Shown here: one piece after another, positions 34,491 to 45,293 of the stretch
Layout: every line of letters starts with the position of its first letter
Position numbering within the stretch: position 1 is the first letter of the stretch
NCBI GenBank assembly: GCA_947311845.1
Contig: CAMZMU010000027.1
Span: forward strand, 46,254,758-46,318,757
DNA: 64,000 bases
Direction: 5' to 3'
Origin: Poa pratensis
Lineage: Eukaryota > Streptophyta > Magnoliopsida > Poales > Poaceae
The notes under the pieces: model-generated
What the model saw: the letters and a program-made list of their open reading frames with translations, nothing else
The model's database searches: none
Told to the model about the DNA's origin: nothing
Translations under genes and position numbers: made by a program

Positions 34491-34968
34491 CCAGATCTAC
34501 AAAAAGGTGGCACCCCCATGTGACCTTCTTCATCCTCCCATCTAGCTCGAGCTCCTCCTCTCTCCCATGCCATTTTGACCATCCTATTCTCCATTATTTG
34601 TTATTAAACCTAATTTATTTGATATATAATTGGTGAGCGCTTTGGGAGAGCCTCCATATATATTCTCCTCCTCTCTTTTTGTCCACAATTTTCTCTCCAT
34701 CACCACACACTCTCTCTCATCGATCACGGTCACGTCTCGGCAACGGATCTAGATCTACTAGGTGGGTATTGTTGGATGGATGTTTGTTAAAGGCATGAGA
34801 AACTTGTCGGCGGGCGATTGTGTGTGGTTTGCATGAAGCAAACTATTGTTGAACGGATCTATGCATGAAACTTGTGTGTGTGGTTTGCATGAATCTTTGC
34901 TTGCGCCGGCGTGGTGCATGGATGTTTGCCGAAATGTTGATTCATTTCCATTTCGGTAAATTTTTGCA

Positions 34969-35002
34969 CCACATATGTCCTACTTTTAGGGGAAGTCATG
35001 CC
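34969..35002. repeat. 5' motif shared by the two CACTA genes, copy 1
   Basis: CATATGTCCTACTTTTAG and GTCATGCC upstream of the transposase are matched at 40234-40265 upstream of the second gene by CATATGTCCTATTTTTAG and GTCATGCC, within a broader diverged similarity. This suggests duplicated leader or promoter DNA. Confidence 0.65.
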
Positions 35003-35132
35003 GAATTTTTTCGTCGAACATTTCCACTTTCCGATTTCCCGCATGAGAAGCTTGTATGTGTGTGTGTGCATGTTGCGGTTAATTAATTCTAATTAATAAC
35101 ACATACTCTATATGTATACCGCGTAGGCGACC

Positions 35133-38100
35133 ATGGTCATCAAGATGAGCTCCAATCGAATCAACAACTACAAGGAAGAAGCGAAGGCGGAAATGAATCG
35201 GTGCAACGGGCGCCAGATACGATGTCCGTGTAGAAGTTGCAAATTTGTGAGATGGATCGACCCTGATTCCGGACAATTGGAGGAACACCTGCTCAGGCGC
35301 GGTTTCATGGAAGGCTTCAACCAAGCGCCGACAGCAAATGTTGCGCCTGAAGACGAGGGCGGGCAAGATGATCGTGACGAAGGAGATGCCGACGGACATG
35401 GTCATGATGGTGGTGGAGAAGACGCGAACACGCCGCAGAGCTCGCTAATGTCGGCCTTGATGGAGTCCCATGTTCAAGAACTGCTCCTCAAGAACGCGAG
35501 CACCGTTAGAGAGAAAGCCAAGCTGGCGCAAATGGAGATAGACGGGAAGACTCCGTTGTATCCTGGGTGCCGGCCACAGGATACGCGCTTGCAAGTAACG
35601 CTTGATGCTCTGGAGATGAAGTCGGGAAACAAATGGACCGACGCGAGCTTCAACAAGAACATGCAATTCTTGCACGAGCGTCTTCCCGAGGGGAACACAT
35701 TGCCAACTAGTATCGAGGAGGCCAAGAAAGTCGTTTGCCCTCTTGACCTACCGCACGTTAAATACCACGCCTGCATCAATGATTGCGCAATTTATCGGGG
35801 CGAGTACGAGGACAGAACCACATGTCCGGTGTGCGGCCAAGGACGGTACAAGAGCCGTGGGAAGAAAGTTCCTCGAAAAGTGGTATGGTACTTTCCTATC
35901 ACTCCCCGTCTGCAGCGGTACTTCGTGGACCCTAAGGAAGCAAAGCTCATGCAATGGCACACGGAAAGGGAGAAGCCCGAAGAAGATCCGGAGAAGGGCA
36001 GGATCCTTACACACCCTTCAGACGCTAGCCAGTGGCAAGAGTTGGACGCCGTCGGAAATTTCGGAGGCGACGCAAGGAACGTCAGGCTCGGTATGAGCAC
36101 CGATGGACTCAATCCGTTCGGCAACCAGAGTAGCACGCATAGCACCTGGCCCGTGTTTGTATGGCCTTACAACCTTCCCCCGTGGTTGTGCACGAAGCAA
36201 AGGTACATACACATGAGTATTCTCATTCAGGGGCCGAAACAAGCAGGTGTCCACATACATCTGTATCTCGCGCTGTTGAAAGAGGAGTTAGCCACGTTGT
36301 GGGAGACGCCAGCCCGTACGTGGGATGCCTACACTGGAGATTATTTCGACATGAGAGCCGCGTTGCTCACGACGGTGCAGGACTATCCTGGTTGCTCATA
36401 TGTATCGGCCCAGGTAGGCCACGGATTCTGCGCATGTGTCAGGTGCATGGATAAGACCCCGCATCTCCAGCTACCAAGGAATCCCGGGTCTTCGAAAACC
36501 GTGTACCCAGGGGCTCGAAGGTGGCTTCGCATGGATCACCCGTGGAGAAAACGTGGTGAACTGTTCAATGGTAAGGACGAGATCGAAGAAGCTCCGAGGC
36601 CGAGGAGCGGCACAGAAATCGACGAGCTGTTGAAAAATTGGGAGGAGTGCCCCGCGCCGGGAAAGAAACGACCGAAGGTAGATCCGCTGCTGGGTGTATG
36701 GAAAGCGAGGTCTGTTTTCCACGACTTGGAGTACTGGAAGGTCCTCAAGACGCCACATAGCCTCGATATGATGCACATTACGAAGAATGTCACCGAGGCT
36801 CTGCTTGGCACTCTTTCCAACATGCCGGAAAAGACCAAGGATGGGACGAAAGCAAGATACGATCTGAAATGGCTTGGTGTCAGGAAAGATCTTCAGGCTC
36901 CCGATAGCGATGACGATGATGATGATGATGATCAGACGGAAGGGACTCAAGGTCGCCGCAAAAGGGTAAAGAAGAACACTGTGGTGCTTCCCGCTACGTG
37001 CTTCACTATGAGTCCGGAGGAGCTCGAGCAATTCTACATGTGTCTCCTAGGAGTCAAATTTCCTCATGGTTACGCGGGGCAGATAAGCAGATATCTGGAC
37101 GGAACGAAGAAGAGGTTTAGCGGGATGAAGTCTCACGACTGTCACGTGCTGTTGACGCAGATACTTCCCGTTGCGATTCGAGGGATAATGGACGAGCACG
37201 TCCGTGATACGCTGCTTGCCCTTTGCAACTTTTTCGACGTCATCAACAGGAAGTCGATCGGCGTGAAGCAGCTCGACAGGCTAGAGGAAGAGATCGTGCT
37301 GATACTATGCGAGCTCGAGATTTACTTCCCGCCAGCATTCTTTGATATCTGCGTGCATCTCCTTCTCCATGTCGTTGATGACATCAGGCAGCTCGGGCCA
37401 ACGTTCATGCACTACATGATGCCGTTCGAAAGGATGAACGGTGTCATGAAAGGATATGTCCGCAACAGGTCCCATCCAGACGCAAGCATGGCCAAGGGCT
37501 TTCTAACCTACGAGTGCATCTCCTTCTGCCAGAATTATCTAAGCACCGAGAACCAGGATGTTGGTCTCCCCACGAGGAAACACTTCGGCAGGCTCAATGG
37601 ATATGGTCACCGAGAGGGCACCAGCTCAACCTTTGTCAGCATGCAGGGTCGAAAGGACGACTTCGACAGGGCTCACCGGGTCGCGCTACAACACTTACAA
37701 TTGATCGAAACTTGGGTGGAACAGCACAAATGCTTACTCGAGCAACATTACATCAAACTGGGCCGGCCGAGGAAGAAGGGAGACGTAACCAGAGCGCACA
37801 ACTCTAGCTTCACGCGTTGGTTCAAGCAAAAGCAACTGGAGCTAGCAAAGAACAAAGCACCATCTACGGAAGATGAAAGACTCATATTCTCCTTATCACG
37901 GGGTCCCTCGCACAACGTAAAGACCTATCAGGCGTACGACATCAACGGCTACAGATTCTACACCGAGGAAAAGGACAAGAAGTCGGAATATCAAAACTCA
38001 GGAGTAACTATGCTATCCTACGGCGATGAGGAGGCTACTGTCAAGGAAAGATATTTCGGAAGGATTGAGGACATATGGGAGCTCAACTACTGTGGAGAGT

Positions 38101-38519
38101 TGGTGCCAATGTTCCGTGTAAGATGGGCCAAGGACGTCGTCAAAGAAGGCCGGTATTTCACCACCATGGTAATACCCGATGCCAAATCGAAGAACGCCTC
38201 CGCGAAAAATGAGCCATGGGTACTCGCTAGCCAAGTTGAGCAATGCTTCTTCATTACCGACCCGTCAAAGCCTAGCCGTGTTGTCGTGAGGAGGGGCAAG
38301 AGGAGCATCATCGGAATGGAAGGAGGCGCCACCGAGCAAGACTTGGACAACGAGCCAAAGATCGAGGAGGAATTCGACAAGTTCTTCGACATGCCTACTA
38401 CTAGTACACAAAGAAGGAAGACATCCCTACCTACCAAAGGTTGTCCGTTCACGCGAAGAAATCTCAAGGTCACCGGCCTAAAGTTTTCAACCGCGAAGAA
38501 GGGAAAGAAGAGAATCTAG
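35133..38519 (+). CDS. CACTA transposase, TNP2/TNPD type (1128 aa)
   Basis: A single uninterrupted frame. Order of features: an N-terminal transposase-associated segment with clustered Cys (CPCRSCKFVRW, residues about 31-42); a tnp2 core beginning near residue 140, including the CPVCGQGRYK zinc-like pair (about residue 231), a VWYFPITPRLQRYF segment, MSTDGLNPFG with a probable catalytic Asp (about 321-331), and LDMMHITKNV (about 545-555); a poly-Asp linker (about 591-598); a DUF4218-like part (HLLLHVVDDIRQLGP, about 745-760); and a DUF4216-like part near 965-1055 (YFGRIEDIWELNY). The C-terminus is basic. The enzyme would cut the element ends at the CACTA repeats. The start is the ATG after a GTAG acceptor-like site; an ATG 12 bp later is an alternative. 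No stops or frameshifts, unlike most genes in this window. Confidence 0.93.
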   Translation: MVIKMSSNRINNYKEEAKAEMNRCNGRQIRCPCRSCKFVRWIDPDSGQLEEHLLRRGFMEGFNQAPTANVAPEDEGGQDDRDEGDADGHGHDGGGEDANTPQSSLMSALMESHVQELLLKNASTVREKAKLAQMEIDGKTPLYPGCRPQDTRLQVTLDALEMKSGNKWTDASFNKNMQFLHERLPEGNTLPTSIEEAKKVVCPLDLPHVKYHACINDCAIYRGEYEDRTTCPVCGQGRYKSRGKKVPRKVVWYFPITPRLQRYFVDPKEAKLMQWHTEREKPEEDPEKGRILTHPSDASQWQELDAVGNFGGDARNVRLGMSTDGLNPFGNQSSTHSTWPVFVWPYNLPPWLCTKQRYIHMSILIQGPKQAGVHIHLYLALLKEELATLWETPARTWDAYTGDYFDMRAALLTTVQDYPGCSYVSAQVGHGFCACVRCMDKTPHLQLPRNPGSSKTVYPGARRWLRMDHPWRKRGELFNGKDEIEEAPRPRSGTEIDELLKNWEECPAPGKKRPKVDPLLGVWKARSVFHDLEYWKVLKTPHSLDMMHITKNVTEALLGTLSNMPEKTKDGTKARYDLKWLGVRKDLQAPDSDDDDDDDDQTEGTQGRRKRVKKNTVVLPATCFTMSPEELEQFYMCLLGVKFPHGYAGQISRYLDGTKKRFSGMKSHDCHVLLTQILPVAIRGIMDEHVRDTLLALCNFFDVINRKSIGVKQLDRLEEEIVLILCELEIYFPPAFFDICVHLLLHVVDDIRQLGPTFMHYMMPFERMNGVMKGYVRNRSHPDASMAKGFLTYECISFCQNYLSTENQDVGLPTRKHFGRLNGYGHREGTSSTFVSMQGRKDDFDRAHRVALQHLQLIETWVEQHKCLLEQHYIKLGRPRKKGDVTRAHNSSFTRWFKQKQLELAKNKAPSTEDERLIFSLSRGPSHNVKTYQAYDINGYRFYTEEKDKKSEYQNSGVTMLSYGDEEATVKERYFGRIEDIWELNYCGELVPMFRVRWAKDVVKEGRYFTTMVIPDAKSKNASAKNEPWVLASQVEQCFFITDPSKPSRVVVRRGKRSIIGMEGGATEQDLDNEPKIEEEFDKFFDMPTTSTQRRKTSLPTKGCPFTRRNLKVTGLKFSTAKKGKKRI

Positions 38520-38764
38520 CTCGCGGAACCGAGACGAAGAAGAGACTTTTTTGGTGTATTTAATTTGTGTGTGTGTGTGTGAGACAATGCAAGAGTTATG
38601 TATTCAATGAACTAAATATGTATGACATTGTGTGTGAGACAATGCAAGAGTTATGTATTCAATGAACTAAATATGTATGAGACATATTGTGTGTATTTTT
38701 TGAACCAAATTTAACCAAAAATATTTGTAAGAAAAAAAGTTCAGCAAAAAAAATCCCAGGACAT

Positions 38765-38935
38765 TCTGTGGCGCACCCCTTAGCTCATGCGCCACAGAAT
38801 CGTAACTTTCTGTGGCGCACCACTTAACGGATGCGCCACAGAATCGTAACTTTCTGTGGCGCACCACTTAGAGGATGCGCCACAGAATCCTAACTTTCTG
38901 TGGCGCATCTTATGGATGGTGCGCCACAGAAGTAT
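38765..38935. repeat. Internal array of CACTA subterminal hairpins
   Basis: Four more TGTGGCGCA...TGCGCCACA inverted pairs lie just after the transposase gene, far from either end. Three are linked by a repeated gaatcgtaactttctg spacer. No CACTA terminus is adjacent. Confidence 0.88.
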
Positions 38936-38939
38936 TGCG

Positions 38940-40230
38940 CTGCACTTACATGTGGGGCCACCCTGCGCTGCCCGTTTCTTCCCCAAAATTTTCACCAAGT
39001 CCCGCCACAGAAGCCTCGCCTCTCGCGACCACCTCTCGCCGCCGGCAGCCCACCGCGCTCCACCGCGCTTGACCCGCCCGCCACCGACCTCCACCGCCAC
39101 CCGCACCGGCGCCGCCCGTGCTCGACGCTCCCGTGGTCGCCTCGCTCGTGCTCGACGCGCCCGTGGTCGCCTGCGACCTCGACACCGGCCGTGCCCCCGC
39201 CCAATCCTTCGCCGCCGCCTCCTCCAAGCTCGGCCTCGTCCGCCGCCGTTGCCCCTCTCCTGCAGACGCCCTCGACCTCCCCTCCCTCCCCCCTCCCCGA
39301 GGTGTGCTTCCCCCCTCTCTCCCTCCTCCCTCCCCTACCGAATTACGTGCACGCAAGGTGTTCGATAGTAGTACTGGCTCATCTTTGTAGCAGTAGCTGT
39401 ACCAACTTCACTTGCTAAATGGTGTTTGATAGTAGTACTTGTGCTAACACCTGACTGCCATAAACGTAATGACCTTTCTAACTGTTGCTACTAAGCTAGG
39501 TAGGATAGTGACACCAGTACCCTTTGGTCTTTGGAGCAGTAGGCAAAGCAAGGCAAGCACGCTCCAGGTCTCACATGTACCCTGCAGGGTGGCTGAGGGT
39601 GAGCTCCAGGGAGGTGCCTGCATCTTGGCTATGGCCGGGCATCATCATCAGCTGCTGGTTGCTGTAAAAGCTGTACTGCTGCTGTTCTTGCAGCTGCTGC
39701 TGATGTTATCATCACAATGTTATGTTAATTTATTTGTTATTAATTAACATAGTTGCTTGCATAGTTGTTAATTAGAGAAGTTAATTATTGCTATGTTAAT
39801 TTATTTGTTATTATTTTTTGCTTGCTGCATAGTTGCTTGCTGCATAGTGTTAGTTGCTTGCTGCATAGTTTTTAGCATGATGTTAATTAGAGCTTGCCTT
39901 TAGCACATGTGAGAAGTTAATTTATTCACAAGTTTTGACATTTTTATGTACTATGCAGTTTGAAGAGGAGACCTCGACGCGCTGCTGTTCCGGAGCTCGT
40001 CGACAAGTGGTGAGAAATTATGGATGTGTTGTGAATGGTGTTGATGGATATATGTGTCCACGACCATCGTGTCGTGGTTGTTTGTGCTCCGACCATCGTG
40101 TCGTGGAGATGCCGGCCGGAGATGCCGGCCGGAGTTGTGGATATTTTTTGTGAAATGCTTGTGCAGGTACCCCGTGAGGCCCTTGAGATTGCCGGAACGT
40201 CGATTAACTTCCGTTCCGGCAAATTCGGGT
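38940..40230. other. CACTA interior between its two genes
   Basis: The first 400 bp are GC-rich with artefact ORFs on both strands and resemble a promoter/leader region. The part from 39700 to 39900 is AT-rich with repeated ttgcttgctgcatagt words. No domain recognised. Confidence 0.5.
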
Positions 40231-40232
40231 AC

Positions 40233-40315
40233 TCCATATGTCCTATTTTTAGCAAAGGTCATGCCAAAAAATTTCGTGAAATTTAGCATGACTTTGCTAA
40301 AAATAGGACATATGG
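40233..40315. repeat. 30-bp stem hairpin upstream of the second CACTA gene
   Basis: The left arm starts CCATATGTCCTATTTTTAG and ends GGTCATGCC (40233-40265). The right arm (40286-40315) is its reverse complement except for one bulged G and the last base. The loop is 20 bases. A related motif without the hairpin precedes the transposase gene. Confidence 0.9.
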
Positions 40316-40413
40316 GGTATTGCGGCTAATGCATGGGCCGGGGTATCTTAGTACTAAATTAAGTGATGCTTTTGTTATATTTGTTGTACTAACTTTTTCA
40401 ATGCAGTGCAAAC

Positions 40414-43400
40414 ATGTCCTCCGAGGCCGGTCCTTCTAAGCACATGAGCGTCGAAGAACAAGCTAGAGAAAAGAACAAGCCGTTCTGGGAAGTGAATAAC
40501 CCGGAGATGGAGGATGCGGAGGCCGCCGAACTGGCTCGTGACGGCGATGGAGACTTTCTGTTAGAGATGGAGGATGCGGAGGATGCGGAGGACACCGACA
40601 GAGATGGGGACGCAACCACCACCACCGAGGGCGGCGACCACACGGATGTCGGGGGTGGCGACCACACGGATGGCGGTGGTGGTGGTAACCCGACCGCTAA
40701 GAGGCATAAGAAGCAGAGGAAGGACCGGACACCGAATGCGGTGGCCCCCATCACAGACACGTTCACTAAGGTCTCCTTAAGTGGCCAACCACAGGAGCCT
40801 AGGAACATCGCAAAAGGGTACGGCATGCAACTAGGGTGCATCCTCCGGGAAACCGTGTCGATCAACACATATGACCTCAGGAGCGCGGAGAATGAGGCTT
40901 TGCGCACACAACTCCTCAATAAGCTTCACGAACGATACATTTTCCCGGATGATGGAAACAAAAAGGTGGACAACTTCGCCATCACGAAGATGAACACCGC
41001 CTTGACCAGCTGGAGAGGCCGGGTGAAGGCGAAGATTGAAAAGGGTCTTAGCTGGGAAGAGATCAGTGCCAAAGAGCCGTACATCGACATAGAAGAGTTC
41101 GAGGCATTGAAGTTGTCCTTGGCATCTCCGGAGGCTGAAAAATGGACCGAGTGGGGGAAGAAAATGCGGGCACTGAACTTAGGTAACCACCATTTGGGAA
41201 GCGGCGGTTACGCAGGAAAAAAGCCCGTTTGGGACAAGGAGGATGCCGAGGTTGCGAGACTTGGGAAGGAGAACCCGTGGCATAAAATCACGGACGAGCA
41301 AGTTAGGAACTTTGTTCGGTCCCGCTACTATCTGAAGCCGGGGACGGGGGAATTCGTTACCGACTATGAAGATGTGTTGGAATTCGAGAAAAAGCTGGTA
41401 AGGAACTTAATTACCGCGGATATCTCAAAGTCCATTTGCGTTGATTTCTACATGGGTTCACGTTTATTTCCTTTGTCCGCAGGAGGCTGAGTTGAAGGCT
41501 GAGGCTGAGGCCGGCCCGTCGTCCCAGGAGGCTCAGGCCGGCCCGTGGGACACGACTTTCAACCGGGCGATGAACGTTTTCAAGGGGAGGGACAAGTCAA
41601 AGCCGCCGACGTCAGCTGGCCGTGTGACCGGCTTTGGTACGTCGATGAAGTTCATCGAGTACTACAGCACGGACACCGACAAGAAAAAGGAGAGGAGGAA
41701 GCCGGCTAAAGATAGAGCCGAGGTTCTCGAGCTAAGGAAGAAGCTGGAGACACTAGAGAAAGAAAAGGTGGACTCTACCATGGTGGACAAGCTAGTGGCC
41801 GAGAAGGTGAACGAGCAGCTCCGGACGTTGTTACCCCCTGGGTTGATGGAGGGGTTAGCTGCCTGGAACGCGAGAGGTCAACAGGGGCCGATACACGTGC
41901 CCAGCTTCGCCGGCAGCACCTCCAGCAATAACGTGTCGCCGGTCCTGGTGACCCCACCGGTGCTCCCTGTCGTGGATCAACAGACACCAAGGCCGGAGAA
42001 TAATGATAATGCGCACGAGCGGCCGGAGAATGATAGGCCGGCCGCCGGCACCGGCGCCCTTGTCTCGACATTAGCCGAGCTCGACGCCATCACCAAGGTA
42101 ACTAATTAGTTAGTCCGCGACATCTTCTATGACTATATATGCCTTTGATGACTGCCATATCTCATGCATGGTGCCCAACATGTGTTGACTCCCAGGACAT
42201 GCCTTGCATACTCCTGCATAGGGTGGGGGTCGGCGGCGAGTTGAAGGAAGTCGCAATGGCCAAGATCATACAACCTTTGACCCGCGATATGCACAACACC
42301 CGAATGAGCGAGGTCGTGATGAAAGTCAATGTGAGCGAGGTACTGCCTGAGTTCTATGACATCGACCCCCCCACGCAACCTCCGGGAGCCGAGAAACACA
42401 TGAAGCTTGGCGAATGCGGGAAGTGGATGATGGAATGGCCGAAGACCCAGATTCGTCTTGGGGATGTTCTTCATGGGGTCAGGCGCACCGGCGGCGCCAC
42501 CTCGAGGCCCCGGCCCCAGGTCGTTCGGCCCCCGTCGAGGCGGCCACAAAAAGGTGTTGCGGATGAACCGGCGCCACAAGCAGCCGTCGCCACCACCCAA
42601 AGGAACCGCCGGTCGCCGCCACCACCGGCCGGAAGCTACCGCCGCTCGCCGCCACCACCGGCCGGAAGCTACCGCCGGTAGTCGCCGCCACCAACCGCCA
42701 CAAACAGTTGTTGGGAACATCTTCACCGCAACCGTCCAAGGTTAGTTCTGACTTTCCGAATTCCCCGACTTTCCGACTTTCCCGACTAACGGATGTGCTA
42801 TTGTTTATGTTTAGGACAAAGCCGTTGCACCTCAACTTGGTGGCAACGACGACAATGAGGAGGAGGACAATGATGTCAACGTCGATGACTACATCAACAC
42901 TGGCGCCTGCATGGATGGTATGTACATGCCTCTTGTGGATGAAGAACCCTTCCGCGACCACCGCGGTCAACCTGCTCGTCCCACTTCATGCACACAACGC
43001 CTGGCCTTCACCGACACGCCTCCGGATGCCGGCGATCATCAAGCTCAACCGGGTAACATTTTCAGCCCTAACACACTGAAAGAAACTGTTAAAGCGGGGT
43101 TCACTTCACCCCCACAATCCACAGAGATGAAGAACAAGAAGCACAGGAAGAGAAAAGGATCCTCCACCTCTGCGAGCCAGCCAGCTCCTAAGATCCGGGG
43201 TCTTGAAGACACGATTCCACCCCGTGCGGATGGCTTCCCCCGAGTTCATGAAGCTGGTAAACCTATCTTGTCTGGGGACTTGCTCCGCCTTGCAGAAGGA
43301 CCCATGATTGCCTTGCAGGAATCTATCTTGCATCTAGAGGAGCTCCTTCTTAAAGACAAGCAGCCGAGTTACCCGGCGTTCGCGGTCAAGGTGCCAAACG

Positions 43401-44547
43401 AGCTGGTGGACTTCGTCCAGGAAGACCCCGCGGATGTGTTCTTCATAGCGTACGAGGACATCTTCAAACTCTTTCACACTCAACGGCTGGACTATAACAT
43501 GATCCGCCTATATGCGCTCGATATGGCGATGAAGATCAGGAGAGATGATACCCCGTACGTCGCGATAGTGGATCCCTACTACATGCGCGACAGCCATCTA
43601 GTGGAAGGATCAAAGACACGGGAAACGGCCACGGAGTACCTCGTAAGGGTCATGCTGGCCAACAAGAGGAAGAACGCCCTTCTTCTGCCTTTCTTTTTCG
43701 AGTAAGTACACATCCGCTCGCCACCGTCGGATCTTATGCCTTCTTGTACATTTCTTCCATCGCTGATCCTTTGTCCAACATTCTGTTTCAATTGTGTTGA
43801 GCAGGGACAAGTACTGCGCACTCATCTACGTATCCCCGAGGTGGTCCATTGCCACTTATTTGGACTCGGGGAATAAATCCACGCCGAGACGATACACCAG
43901 AATAAAGGGTGTTCTCGATGACGCTCTCGAGGCCTATGCCAAAAGGGCGGCCCCTTCCATAAGAAGTCGGAATTCTACACGGACGAAAACACACACAAGT
44001 TCCAGCATGGGACCGGCTTCCATTGCATCAAGCAACTGGATGGCCTACTACGCCCTCCATCATCTTAAAGCGATTGTCCGGGATTTCGAGAAAATGAAGA
44101 TTCCATCTGGTCTCGCAGAATACACCAAAATGGCGGATTCTCTCACCGATGCTGATTACAGAACAGACTTCCATCGCATCCGGCTGCAGTTGTCAACGAT
44201 CATCCTCGAGATGTCATTCACAAATCAGGGTCCTACCACTACCCCAGAGGTATTATAGAAGTGCATGTGTAGGGTTATATATTATATATATGCTATGCTA
44301 TGAAACCCAAATAGGATAGCCATATGATTTCCAACCATGACAATTGATTGATTGTCTTGCCTCTCTACTTAGATGAATAAATTATACTCTATTTATATCA
44401 CTAACCAATATATATCCCAATCCATCTTCAGGGTTGTGTCAGAGGGATATCGAAGAACGACTAGAGGCACAGAATGACACCAGGGAGTGGAAGACGAAAG
44501 AAGGCTATCAACCGTTCCCGGCGCCGCTCAAGAAGAGGACTCCATGA
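40414..44547 (+). pseudogene. Second CACTA gene (TNPA-position) with DUF8039-like and degenerate ULP1-like regions
   Basis: Exons by frame and GT/AG: 40414-41397, 41484-42097, 42196 to about 42740, 42815-43701, 43805-44249 and 44432-44547. The start MSSEAGPSKHMSVEEQA is followed by acidic and Gly-rich sequence, a basic patch (KRHKKQRKDRTPN) and a helical region (AEVLELRKKLETLEKEK, coiled-coil-like). Exon 3 (TPCILL-like PCILLHRV...WPKTQIRLGDVL) resembles the DUF8039 segment of such proteins. Exons 4-5 resemble an ULP1/C48 cysteine protease fold, but DKYCALIYV replaces the expected His-Trp and NWMAYYAL the expected Cys-Gly, so catalysis is unlikely. An in-frame stop in exon 3 (42679) and frame changes in exons 5-6 suggest decay, though splice choices are not certain. 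The 33-bp Pro-rich repeat at 42608-42675 may confuse the exon 3 end. Confidence 0.65.
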
Positions 44548-44849
44548 TCATGCATGCTCCCGCGCGCTCTTGCTCACCATCATCGCCGATGTGTACTACA
44601 TTTGATTATAGTTAGGCGGCGAACACTTGATTTGTAATGTGTAGTGTGAAATGATGAAACATTCGGCTCTTTTGTGACTATGTGTATATATGTATCTCGA
44701 TCGGGCACTAAGTAATATGTGATGACATATTGATTAATGTGTTTGTCTGTTTATATACCTGTCAAATATACCTGTATTTCTGTATAAACCTATATAAATC
44801 CTGTATTTGTACAGCAAAACGAAAAAATACCGGTATTTCTGTTTCATAT

Positions 44850-45115
44850 TTCTGTGGCGCACGCTTTTTGTTTTTGTGCGCACCACTTTCTGTGGCGCAC
44901 CAACAAACAGTGCGCCACAGAATTCCTCTGTATAGGGTGCTGCCGACCTCTTTCTGTGGCGCACCACGCTGGGTGTGCCACAGAAAGTTTTCTGTGGCGC
45001 ACTCCGTGGGTGCGCCACAGAAATAATTTTTGTGGCGAGAATTCTGTGGCGCACCCAGAAATCCTCCAGGTGCGCCACAGAAAGTAAAAAACGTGCGCCA
45101 CAGAAAGGCCTTTCT
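44850..45115. repeat. Right subterminal hairpin array of the CACTA element
   Basis: At least five TCTGTGGCGCA/TGCGCCACAGA copies in both orientations precede the right terminus. One copy is damaged (tgtgccacagaaag). Confidence 0.88.
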
Positions 45116-45293
45116 GTGGTAGTGCACGCTGCTTCTCCAGGTACTCGGCCCTTTTCTCAGGCATCATCCGGGCATACCATCCATTACGACTTGGTGGTTT
45201 CTTTCCGAGATTATCACCATTCGTGGCATTTGCATCTGTTCTTGTAGATGTGTTGGTTATGTCCTGAAAAGGAGTACGGTTGGGTTCGGACAT

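Larger units (their letters stand above)
34044..45124 (+). mobile_element. CACTA (En/Spm-type) transposon, complete, 11,081 bp
   Basis: Terminal inverted repeats CACTACTAGGAAAAGG (left) and CACTACCACAGAAAGG (right, reverse complement) are flanked by a 3-bp target duplication, CAC, at 34041-34043 and 45125-45127. Subterminal arrays of the palindromic word TCTGTGGCGCA...TGCGCCACAGA occupy 34080-34485 and 44850-45115. Between them lie a TNP2-type transposase gene (35133-38519) and a second multi-exon gene (40414-44547). Insertion interrupts the repeat-motif ORF of the inner Helitron. The intact transposase makes this a candidate for recent or present activity. Confidence 0.93.
33841..45293 (-). 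pseudogene. Repeat-motif ORF split by the CACTA element
   Basis: The halves are 45293-45125 and 34040-33841 on the minus strand. Removing the CACTA and one CAC target copy gives a continuous 122-codon frame (369 bp, divisible by three) beginning MSEPNRTPFQDITN. It contains two copies of a WYARM-x-EERAEYLEKQR motif about 47 residues apart, each followed by a basic stretch (RRQQKKAAK and ISRQKKK). An AG acceptor-like site lies just upstream of the ATG, so it may be one exon of a longer gene. Similar charged Tyr-Ala-Arg repeats occur at the N-termini of some grass Helitron helicase-like proteins, which would fit its place inside a Helitron. That link is from memory and unproven. Confidence 0.6.
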
